A stretch of DNA of 64,000 nt. Origin: Terrimesophilobacter bigeumensis (lineage in GTDB: Bacteria > Actinomycetota > Actinomycetes > Actinomycetales > Microbacteriaceae). The number at the start of each line of letters is the position of its first letter. Position 1 is the first letter of the stretch. The position numbers were made by a program, and so were the translations under genes. Below are positions 24,686 to 31,712 of this stretch, piece after piece. The stretch lies in NCBI RefSeq assembly GCF_039537265.1, contig NZ_BAABAE010000003.1, positions 1,364,001-1,428,000 on the forward strand. The letters run 5' to 3'. The notes beneath the pieces were generated by a model, which searched no databases, had not been told where the DNA came from, and saw only the letters and a list, made by a program, of their open reading frames with translations.

Positions 24686-25861
24686 ATGAGTCAGCGCGAA
24701 GTCGTCATCCTCGCCGGGGCGAGAACCCCGCTCGGCAAACTTAAGGGCGCACTCTCCTCCCTCACCGCGGTCGAACTCGGGGCCGCCGCCCTGCGCGAGG
24801 CCATCGCGCGCTCGAAGGTCGACGTCGGCGACATCGACGCCGTCCTCTTCGGCCAGGTGCTCCAGGCCGGATCGGGCCAGGGGCCGGCCCGCCAGACCTC
24901 GATCGCGGCCGGCATCGGCTGGGACGTTCCGGCGACGACGATCAACAAACTGTGCCTCTCCGGGCTCACCGCCGTCATCGACGGTGCGCGGCTCATCGGC
25001 ACAGGGGAAGCCGAGGTCGTCGCGGTCGGCGGCCAGGAGTCGATGACCAACGCACCGCACCTTCTCATGGGCTCCCGCAAGGGCTGGGGGTACGGATCCG
25101 TCGACGTGCTCGACCACATGGCCGTCGACGGGCTCACGGATGCCTTCGACCACGACTCCATGGGGCTCTCCACCGAGCGCCACAACACGCCCCTCGGCAT
25201 CTCGCGCGGTGACCAGGACAAGGTCTCGGCGGGCTCCCACCAGCGCGCCGCTGCCGCCGCGGACCTCCTCGCCGAGGAGATCGTCCCCGTTACGATCCCC
25301 GGACGCAAGGGCGACACGGTCGTCTCCGCCGACGAAGGCGTGCGGCCGGAGACCACGGAGGAGTCCCTCGCGGGCCTGCGCCCGGCCTTCTCCGCGGAGG
25401 GCACCATCACGGCAGGCAACTCCTCCCAGATCAGCGATGGGGCCGCGGCGCTCATCATCGCCAGCCGCGACTACGCGGAAGCGCACGGCCTCGAATGGCT
25501 CGCCGTCATCGGTGCCCCGGGCCAGGTCGCCGGCCCCGACAACTCGTTGCACTCCCAGCCTGCGCACGCCATCGCCCAGGCCCTCGAGCGTGGCGGCTGG
25601 GAGACGAGCGACCTCGACTTCGTGGAGATGAACGAGGCGTTCGCCGCCGTATCACTCCACTCCGCACGAGCGCTCGGCGTGAGCCTCGACATCGTCAACA
25701 TCCACGGCGGCGCGATCGCGCTCGGCCACCCGATCGGGGCATCCGGCGCCCGTCTGGCACTGCACGCCGCCTACGAGCTCAAACGGCGCGGATCCGGGCG
25801 CGCTGCGGTCTCCCTGTGCGGCGGCGGCGGCCAGGGCGAAGCGCTGCTCCTCAGCCGCTGA
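24686..25861 (+). CDS. Acetyl-CoA acetyltransferase (thiolase)
   Basis: A 391-residue thiolase. The acylated nucleophile is C90 in NKLCLSG. The other active-site blocks are NEAF, GHPIGASGAR and the C-terminal CGGGGQGEA with the proton-donating Cys. Degradative (acetoacetyl-CoA to two acetyl-CoA) and biosynthetic directions are both possible. Divergence from an operon with BdhA and CoA-transferase points to degradation. PaaJ-type 3-oxoadipyl-CoA thiolase is less likely by sequence style. The ATG at 24686 has AGGAG eight bases upstream, so it is chosen over 24620. Confidence 0.88.
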   Translation: MSQREVVILAGARTPLGKLKGALSSLTAVELGAAALREAIARSKVDVGDIDAVLFGQVLQAGSGQGPARQTSIAAGIGWDVPATTINKLCLSGLTAVIDGARLIGTGEAEVVAVGGQESMTNAPHLLMGSRKGWGYGSVDVLDHMAVDGLTDAFDHDSMGLSTERHNTPLGISRGDQDKVSAGSHQRAAAAADLLAEEIVPVTIPGRKGDTVVSADEGVRPETTEESLAGLRPAFSAEGTITAGNSSQISDGAAALIIASRDYAEAHGLEWLAVIGAPGQVAGPDNSLHSQPAHAIAQALERGGWETSDLDFVEMNEAFAAVSLHSARALGVSLDIVNIHGGAIALGHPIGASGARLALHAAYELKRRGSGRAAVSLCGGGGQGEALLLSR

Positions 25862-25863
25862 CC

Positions 25864-25941
25864 GGCGTTCGGGCGTGATCTTTGGATCGCGGGTGTGGCG
25901 GGCGTCCATGGGCGGCGATTCAAAGATCACGCCCGAACGCC
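25864..25941. terminator. Long perfect inverted repeat, bidirectional terminator or REP-like hairpin
   Basis: Arms of 21 bases (25864-25884 and 25921-25941) are exact reverse complements, beginning GGCGTTCGGGCGTGATC. The 36-base loop contains a further ATCGC/GCGAT pairing. The hairpin starts three bases after the thiolase stop and ends four bases before the stop of the convergent protease gene, so it can terminate both. No T-tract follows. It is much longer than ordinary terminators here. Confidence 0.8.
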
Positions 25942-25945
25942 CCCG

Positions 25946-27274
25946 CTACAGGAGCGAGATCGGCTTCACGATGTCGGCGTAGATGAGCAGCAGGCTCATC
26001 CCGCCGAGCAGGATCACGACCGCGAAGGTGAGCGGGATGACCTTCGCCGTGTCGACCGGCCCCGGGTCGCGCCGCTTGAACAGCTTCGCGAAGAACCGGC
26101 GGATCCCCTCCCAGAGCGCGCCGGCGATGTGCCCGCCATCCAGGGGCATGAGCGGGACGAGGTTGAAGACCAGGAGCGCGACGTTGACCGAAGCGACAAG
26201 GCCGATGAGCGAGGACGCCCGGTCGGCGATCGGGATCGTGTTGAGGCTCGTGATCTCTCCCGCGATACGCCCGACCCCGACGACGCTGATCGGGCCGTTC
26301 GGGTCGCGCGCATCCGGCCCGAACGCCGCATTGGCGACGTCCACTAGACGCTGCGGAAGGTGCAGGATGATGTTGGTCACGGCCGCGATGTTGCCTCCGA
26401 CCGCGGGCAGCACGGCGGTGACCGGCTGCGGCACGAGTTCGTACGCCGCTGTAATGCCGAGCATCCCGACCTCCTGGGTGAGCGGCGTGCCGTCGGCATC
26501 CGTCACGTTCCTGCCGTCCGCGTCGTACACGTAGCGCTCGGTGAGCGCGGGGGTTGCCACCAGCTCGACCTGACCGCCGTCGCGTTCGACGACGAGCGCA
26601 AGCTGTTTCGCCGGAGACTTCTGGATGATCGCCGTGGCCTGCGCCCAACTCGTGACGGGCTCCCCACCGATGCTCAGGAGCCGATCCCCCGGCAGGATGC
26701 CCGCCACCGCGCCCGGCGCCTCAGGGTCGTTCGGCGCACAGCTCGTCTCGGTGCTCGTCGCCGGAAGCAGGCACTCGCTCACGCTCCCGATCGTCGTCGA
26801 CACCTGCTGCACGCCGAACCCGCAGAGCACCACGGCGAACAGGACGACGGCGATCACGAGGTTCATGAACGGACCGCCGGTCATGATGACGATGCGCTTC
26901 CAGATCGACAGGTTGTAGAAGGTACGGTGCTCCTCGCCCTCGGGAACCGTGTCGGCGCTCACGGTGCGCGCATCCTGCACCATGGTCTGGAAGAACCCGG
27001 TGCTCGCCGTGCGCGCCTTGCCGCCGGGTTTCGCGGGAGGGAACATTCCGGCCATCGAGATGTAGCCGCCGAGTGGGATCGCCTTGACCCCGTACTCGGT
27101 CTCACCGCGACGACGCGACCACAGGGTCGGGCCGAAACCGATCATGTACTGGCCGACGCGCACGCCGAACAACTTCGCGGGAACGAGGTGACCGAACTCG
27201 TGCAGCGCGATCGAGATCGCGAGCCCCAGGGCGACGATGACGATCCCGAGGATGTAGAGGAGCACGGTTTCCAT
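25946..27274 (-). CDS. Site-2-type M50 zinc metalloprotease (RseP/Rip1 family)
   Basis: A 442-residue intramembrane protease that cleaves membrane substrates such as anti-sigma factors. HEFGH (H25, E26, H29) in the first transmembrane segment and MPLDGGH near the C-terminus provide the zinc ligands. A PDZ domain lies in the middle (GAVAGILPGDRLLSIGGEPV). The ATG at 27274 has GGAGAG upstream. It sits 14 bases after an FKBP lipoprotein gene, suggesting a shared envelope-quality role. In many actinobacteria this gene is near dxr/ispG, which are not seen here. Confidence 0.92.
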   Translation of the reverse strand: METVLLYILGIVIVALGLAISIALHEFGHLVPAKLFGVRVGQYMIGFGPTLWSRRRGETEYGVKAIPLGGYISMAGMFPPAKPGGKARTASTGFFQTMVQDARTVSADTVPEGEEHRTFYNLSIWKRIVIMTGGPFMNLVIAVVLFAVVLCGFGVQQVSTTIGSVSECLLPATSTETSCAPNDPEAPGAVAGILPGDRLLSIGGEPVTSWAQATAIIQKSPAKQLALVVERDGGQVELVATPALTERYVYDADGRNVTDADGTPLTQEVGMLGITAAYELVPQPVTAVLPAVGGNIAAVTNIILHLPQRLVDVANAAFGPDARDPNGPISVVGVGRIAGEITSLNTIPIADRASSLIGLVASVNVALLVFNLVPLMPLDGGHIAGALWEGIRRFFAKLFKRRDPGPVDTAKVIPLTFAVVILLGGMSLLLIYADIVKPISLL

Positions 27275-27288
27275 ATGCGCTCTCCGGT

Positions 27289-28242
27289 CTAGGAGACCTT
27301 GCGGATCTGAATGAGGAACACGAGCGTCTGCCCACCAAGATCGTGTGCATTGGGATCCGTTCCGTACGCGTACTGCGGTGGGATCGTGACGAGCACGGTG
27401 GCGCCGGCCTTCTGGCCGACCATGGCGGCGGCGAAGCCCTTGATGACGCCGGTCGCCGGGAAGGTGCTCGGCTCACCCCTCGTGTAGCTCTGGTCGAAGA
27501 TCTCTCCGGTGTCCCAGGACGTCCCCTGATAATCGACGGTCACGGTCGAGGTGTCCGTCACGAGGTCGCCGTCGCCCGCCTTGATGACGAGCAGTTCCAG
27601 CTCGGCGGGCGGGTCGGTCGCCGGCAGGGTGACGACGGGAACGTCACCACCGAGGTCGACGGTGGGGACATTCTGCGTCCACTCTGCGGGCGTCGGCAAC
27701 TCGACAGGGGCGGCCGAGGGCTCGCTCGCTTCGACCTTCTTGATGTCGAAGACGAAGACGAGGGAGTCGGTGGCGCCGACGCCGAAGTTCGGCCCATCCT
27801 TGCCGAAGGCATCCGCCGGGGGGACGATCCCGACGACACGCGAGCCGACGGTTGAGCACTGCACGATCTTGACGATGCCGCTCAGTATCCGGGAACCGTC
27901 GACGACGAAGGGGAATTCGCCGCTCGAGGAGAAGTCTTTCGAACCGTCGATCCGATCGCCGGTGGCCGCGTTGTAGAGCACGAAATTGGTCGTCACGTAC
28001 ATGCCCGGCTCGACCACCTCGCCGTCGCCCTCGGTGACCACCGTCCGCTGCGTCTCGGTGGTGTCGAGCGGGGACGGGATGGTGACGGTCGGCTCGGCAT
28101 CCGCCGCACCCGACACGGCGATCTTCGACGAGGCCGGGCCCGACGGCGTCACGTCGCAATCGGGCGCCGAGGGCGTACTGCACGCCACGAGGGAAAGCGC
28201 GACCATACCGGCGAGCGCGACGGAGGAGATGATCTTGTGCAC
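27289..28242 (-). CDS. FKBP-type peptidyl-prolyl cis-trans isomerase lipoprotein
   Basis: A 317-residue exported lipoprotein; the signal peptide ends in SLVAC with the modified Cys at 21. Two FKBP-like halves are visible: a divergent one at about 60-150 (YVTTNFVLYNAATGDRIDGS) and a canonical C-terminal one at about 215-317 (TVTVDYQGTSWDTGEIFDQS, GVIKGFAAAMVGQKAGATVL, IPPQYAYG). It probably assists folding of secreted proteins outside the membrane. The GTG at 28242 follows AAGGCAGG. It is co-directional with the M50 protease. Confidence 0.9.
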   Translation of the reverse strand: MHKIISSVALAGMVALSLVACSTPSAPDCDVTPSGPASSKIAVSGAADAEPTVTIPSPLDTTETQRTVVTEGDGEVVEPGMYVTTNFVLYNAATGDRIDGSKDFSSSGEFPFVVDGSRILSGIVKIVQCSTVGSRVVGIVPPADAFGKDGPNFGVGATDSLVFVFDIKKVEASEPSAAPVELPTPAEWTQNVPTVDLGGDVPVVTLPATDPPAELELLVIKAGDGDLVTDTSTVTVDYQGTSWDTGEIFDQSYTRGEPSTFPATGVIKGFAAAMVGQKAGATVLVTIPPQYAYGTDPNAHDLGGQTLVFLIQIRKVS

Positions 28243-28322
28243 TGGCCTGCCTTCGTTGTGACGGGATGATCGGCGGGGAGCCGACGACGAGCATATCCGT
28301 TCAGGCTATGACGAAGCTGAAC

Positions 28323-28799
28323 TCAGGGGGATGCCGTGTCGACGAGAACAAGGGGTTCGTGTAACACGGGGAAGTTGACCGAGTTGGCGATGAAGCACTT
28401 CTCGCTCGCCTCACGGTGAGCGGCGAGCGCCGCGTCCACCATGTCGGCGGAAGCGACCGTGACCGTCGGGCGCAGCGTGACCGACACGAAGTGCCCTCCG
28501 CCATCCGGGGTCTGCTGCATCTCGCCGACCGCGTGGTCGACGTACGCGGTCACGACCACACCGTGCAGCACCGCGACGTGCAGGTAGCTGAGCAGGTGGC
28601 ACTGGCTGAGGGAGGCCACGAGCATGTCCTCCGGGTTCCAGCGGTCGGCGTTGCCGTGGAAGGTCCGGTCGGCCGACCCCTCGATCGGATGCTTGCCCTC
28701 CACCGTGAGCAGCACCTCCCGCCCGTAGTCCCGGTAGCCGCTCGTTCCCGTACCGCGGTTGCCGAGCCACTCGATCGTCGTCGCGTAGCGATGTTCCAT
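28323..28799 (-). CDS. OsmC-family protein
   Basis: A 158-residue OsmC/Ohr-fold protein. The segment PEDMLVASLSQCHLLSYLHVA carries the conserved cysteine of the family, followed by the long central helix. The partner Cys position is not obvious, so whether it is an active hydroperoxide reductase is unclear; many OsmC-like proteins have unknown substrates. The ATG at 28799 is used, with a GTG at 28814 as alternative. It is divergent from the GABA aminotransferase gene, 62 bases away. Confidence 0.85.
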   Translation of the reverse strand: MEHRYATTIEWLGNRGTGTSGYRDYGREVLLTVEGKHPIEGSADRTFHGNADRWNPEDMLVASLSQCHLLSYLHVAVLHGVVVTAYVDHAVGEMQQTPDGGGHFVSVTLRPTVTVASADMVDAALAAHREASEKCFIANSVNFPVLHEPLVLVDTASP

Positions 28800-28861
28800 A
28801 CCCACGCAGTGCACGCTACCTCACTGGCAGAGACGAGGTGCGGCGATAGACTTGGCTCACT

Positions 28862-30226
28862 ATGACTGACACGCTCGCACCCTCCATCCCCGCGTTCACC
28901 AAGGTCGCCCAGGAGCGCCGTGTCGTGACCGCGATCCCCGGTCCGAAGTCGAACGCCCTCCACGAGCGGCGCAACGCCGTCGTGGCGAGCGGTGCCGCAT
29001 CCGGCTTTCCCATCTACGTCGATCACGCGCACGGCGGCATCCTCGTCGACGTCGACGGCAACCAGTTCATCGACCTCGGCTCCGGCATCGGCGTCACCAC
29101 GATCGGCCACACGGATGACGGGGTCGTCGCCGCCGCGAGCCGTCAGCTGGGCGAGCTCACCCACGGCCTCTTCACGATCACCCCGTACGAGGGCTACGTG
29201 CGCGTCGCTGAGCTGCTCGCGCAGCACACGCCGGGCGACTTCGCCAAGAAGACCGTGCTCGTCAACTCGGGCGCCGAGGCGGTCGAGAACGGCGTCAAGA
29301 TCGCCCGCAAATACACCGGTCGCCGCGCGGTCGCCGTGCTCGACCACGCCTTCCACGGCCGCACGAACCTCACGATGGCGATGAACTACAAGTCGATGCC
29401 CTACGGGCTCGGCTTCGGGCCCTTCGCCGGTGACATCCACCACGCACCGAGCTCGTACCCGTACCACGACGGCCTGAGCGGCGCGGAGGCCGCCGAGCGC
29501 ACGATCGCGTTCCTGGAGAAGACGGCCGGGGCATCCGACCTCGCCTGCCTCGTCGTCGAGCCCATCCAGGGCGAGGGCGGCTTCATGGTGCCCGCCGAAG
29601 GCTACCTGCCCGCCCTGCAGAGGTGGTGCACCGACAACGGGATCGTCTTCATCGCCGACGAGATCCAGGCCGGGATGGCCCGCACAGGCAAATACTTCTC
29701 GAGCGAGCACCTCGGGCTCGTCCCCGACCTCGTGCTCTCGGCGAAGGGCATCGCGGGCGGGCTTCCGCTCGCGGCGGTCACCGGTCGTGCCGAGATCATG
29801 GATGCCTCCCACCCGGGCGGCCTCGGCGGCACCTTCGGCGGCAACCCCGTCTCGACGGCGGCGGCGATCGCCGTGTTCGAGTCGATCGAGACCAATGACC
29901 TCCTCGCCGAGGCCGTGCGCATCGAGAACACCCTCAAGCCCGAACTGCTGCGCCTCCAGTCGAAGTTCGACATCATCGGCGACGTGCGCGGTATCGGCGC
30001 CATGCTCGCGATGGAGTTCGTGCAGCCGGGTACCGGGGCGACGACCAAGGAGGCGAACTCCGCCGCCGTCAGCGCGATCTCGACGTATGCGTTCGAGCAC
30101 GGGGTGATCCTGCTGACGGCGGGCACCTACGGCAACGTCATCCGGTTCCTGCCGAGTCTCGCGGTGAGCGACGAGCTGCTCCTGGATGCGGTCAGCGTGA
30201 TCGAGGACGCGCTCGCTTCCCTGTGA
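28862..30226 (+). CDS. gabT: 4-aminobutyrate aminotransferase
   Basis: A 454-residue class III PLP aminotransferase converting GABA and 2-oxoglutarate to succinate semialdehyde and glutamate. The PLP lysine is in LSAKGIAGGLPLAA near residue 300. The NSGAEAVENGVKIAR and FIADEIQAG blocks are typical of GabT. A -10-like TAGACT lies nine bases before the ATG, so the leader is extremely short or absent. It is followed by an asparaginase gene with four-base overlap. It supplies the GABA step for the polyamine route encoded further right. Confidence 0.92.
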   Translation: MTDTLAPSIPAFTKVAQERRVVTAIPGPKSNALHERRNAVVASGAASGFPIYVDHAHGGILVDVDGNQFIDLGSGIGVTTIGHTDDGVVAAASRQLGELTHGLFTITPYEGYVRVAELLAQHTPGDFAKKTVLVNSGAEAVENGVKIARKYTGRRAVAVLDHAFHGRTNLTMAMNYKSMPYGLGFGPFAGDIHHAPSSYPYHDGLSGAEAAERTIAFLEKTAGASDLACLVVEPIQGEGGFMVPAEGYLPALQRWCTDNGIVFIADEIQAGMARTGKYFSSEHLGLVPDLVLSAKGIAGGLPLAAVTGRAEIMDASHPGGLGGTFGGNPVSTAAAIAVFESIETNDLLAEAVRIENTLKPELLRLQSKFDIIGDVRGIGAMLAMEFVQPGTGATTKEANSAAVSAISTYAFEHGVILLTAGTYGNVIRFLPSLAVSDELLLDAVSVIEDALASL

Positions 30227-31218
30227 GTGATCCCGCTACACGGCACGCGCTCGGCGTGGACGGCGCGGTCGAGTTGGCGCGCGTCGAGCGTAACGGCCTC
30301 GTAGAGTCGCGGCACGTCGGCGCCGCGGTCGTCGTCTCCCCCACCGGTGAGGTGATCCGGGCCCTCGGCGATGTCGATGCGCTCGTGTACCCGCGCTCGT
30401 CGCTCAAACCGTTCCAGGCGATCACCGTGCTGCGCTCGGGGGTATCGCTCGAGGGCGCGCAGCTCGTTCTCGCCTCCGCGAGCCACGCCGGGACCCCTGC
30501 GCACGTCGAGGTCGTCACGCTGCTCCTGCAGCGGGCCGGGCTGACCGAAGACGCGCTCCAATGCCCCCTCGACTGGCCGGGCGATGTCGAGGCGGCCGCC
30601 GTCGCGCGCACGAGCGGTGAGAAGCGGCGCGTCACGATGAACTGCTCCGGCAAGCACGCTGCGTTCCTGCTCGCGTGCGTCGAGAACGGCTGGCCGACGG
30701 CGGACTATCTGGACCCTGCGCATCCGCTGCAGGTGCGCGTGCGGGAGACCATCGAGGAGTTCACCGGCGAGCCCGTCGGCCACGTCGGCGTCGACGGATG
30801 CGGTGCCCCGCTCTTCGCGGTGAGCCTGCGAGGCCTCGCCACGGCGTTCTCGCGCCTGGCCAGGGGTGTCAACGCGACGGGGCCGGATGCCGATGCCGTG
30901 CGGTTGGCCGAGGCGATCCGCTCGAACGCCTGGGCGATCCAGGGCCAGGGCCTGCCCAACACCGTCGTCATCGAGGAACTGGGGCTCATCGCTAAGGGCG
31001 GCGCGGAGGGTGTCATGGCCATGGGATCGTCCGACGGGACCGCTGTGGCGCTCAAGTCACTGGACGGCAGCCATCGTGTGACGAGCCTCGTCGCACTCGA
31101 GCTGCTCACGCAGGCCGGAGCGGTGCCCCGTTCCGATGCGGACCGGGTCACCTCTCTCGTCACGGAGAAGGTGCTCGGCGGCGGGCAACCGGTCGGCGCG
31201 ATTCGCGCGGCCTTCTGA
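30223..31218 (+). CDS. Asparaginase (rhizobial/thermolabile type, PF06089)
   Basis: A 331-residue protein of the asparaginase II (R. etli-like) family, not the classic AnsA/AnsB fold. Recognisable blocks are RSSLKPFQAI (Ser-Lys pair near residue 48), ASASHAGTPAHV, MNCSGKHAAFL and VDGCGAPLFAVS. The Ser/Lys dyad and Cys/Lys around NCSGKH are the active-site residues of this family. Its GTG overlaps the gabT stop (GTGA), indicating co-translation and a joint role in nitrogen release from amino compounds. Confidence 0.9.
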   Translation: MSDPATRHALGVDGAVELARVERNGLVESRHVGAAVVVSPTGEVIRALGDVDALVYPRSSLKPFQAITVLRSGVSLEGAQLVLASASHAGTPAHVEVVTLLLQRAGLTEDALQCPLDWPGDVEAAAVARTSGEKRRVTMNCSGKHAAFLLACVENGWPTADYLDPAHPLQVRVRETIEEFTGEPVGHVGVDGCGAPLFAVSLRGLATAFSRLARGVNATGPDADAVRLAEAIRSNAWAIQGQGLPNTVVIEELGLIAKGGAEGVMAMGSSDGTAVALKSLDGSHRVTSLVALELLTQAGAVPRSDADRVTSLVTEKVLGGGQPVGAIRAAF

Positions 31219-31259
31219 TCCACGCGCATCTGCTCGGCCCCCAGGGGCGCGGCACTCGA

Positions 31260-31271
31260 TAGAGTTGCTGG
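31260..31271 (+). promoter_or_regulatory. -10 element, leaderless promoter of the small membrane protein gene
   Basis: TAGAGT (31260-31265) is followed by six bases and the ATG at 31272, with no Shine-Dalgarno sequence. Confidence 0.45.
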
Positions 31272-31508
31272 ATGACGGAGGGCCAAATCGTCGCACTCGT
31301 GTGGGGCCCCTTCGCGATGATTTTCGGAACCTGCTTCTTTTTCTTCCGGAATCAGATCTCGCGGCTTGCGCGTGCACAACGAGTGCGACGGGGTTACGCC
31401 ATCGGGCCGCACACGCAGTCGCCGCTGTTGATGGCGGCGGGAGGGCTCTCCCTTGTCATCGTCGGTGCGCTCGTAGCGGCCGGTGGCGCGACGGGGATTC
31501 TTCGCTGA
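31272..31508 (+). CDS. Small two-helix membrane protein, unknown function
   Basis: A 78-residue protein with two hydrophobic segments, about 5-26 (ALVWGPFAMIFGTCFFFF) and 52-74 (LMAAGGLSLVIVGALVAAG), separated by a basic loop rich in Arg (SRLARAQRVRRG). The loop should be cytoplasmic. I do not recognise a family. A leaderless-type -10 six bases before the ATG supports it being a real gene. It is followed by a 193-bp intergenic space filled with palindromic repeats. Confidence 0.65.
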   Translation: MTEGQIVALVWGPFAMIFGTCFFFFRNQISRLARAQRVRRGYAIGPHTQSPLLMAAGGLSLVIVGALVAAGGATGILR

Positions 31509-31524
31509 CACGCATCGATCCCGT

Positions 31525-31585
31525 CGCGAACTGCGGCAACTTCGGGGTTGCGTGCACGCCGACCCCACATTTGCCGCAGTTCGCG
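31525..31585. repeat. Nested palindrome (cruciform-forming intergenic element)
   Basis: Outer arms of 15 bases (31525-31539 CGCGAACTGCGGCAA and 31571-31585) are exact reverse complements. Inside them GGGGT (31544-31548) pairs with ACCCC (31562-31566), and the centre is GCGTGCACGC (31550-31559). It could be a terminator for the upstream gene or a REP/MITE-type element. No open reading frame fits. Confidence 0.8.
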
Positions 31586-31613
31586 GTATCTCGTGAACAG
31601 TTGTCCGCTGCGC

Positions 31614-31632
31614 GGTCTCGACAAGCTCGACC
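31614..31632 (+). repeat. GGTCTCGACAAGCTCGACC repeat
   Basis: A 19-base motif that, from memory, is a common dispersed intergenic repeat in Microbacteriaceae, often paired with the GGTTTCGATACGC element found 38 bases downstream. Only one copy is seen in this window. Confidence 0.5.
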
Positions 31633-31669
31633 GGAGAGGCCTTGCGGCCGACGGAAGCAGTTTCTCAAG

Positions 31670-31712
31670 GGTTTCGATACGCGCGCCCTCGGGCGCGCTA
31701 CTCAACCAGCGG
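31670..31712 (+). repeat. REP-like palindromic repeat, copy 2, overlapping the alpha-glucosidase stop
   Basis: The element begins GGTTTCGATACGC and ends GCTACTCAACCAGCGG, matching the copy at 4137-4178 at both ends, with a GCGCGCCC/GGGCGCGC core. Read leftwards its end supplies the last codons and the TGA stop of the alpha-glucosidase. Confidence 0.85.

Noticed and set aside
28550..30100. Leftward open frame opposite gabT (516 codons)
   Set aside because: Antisense to a clear GABA aminotransferase; no similarity to known proteins.
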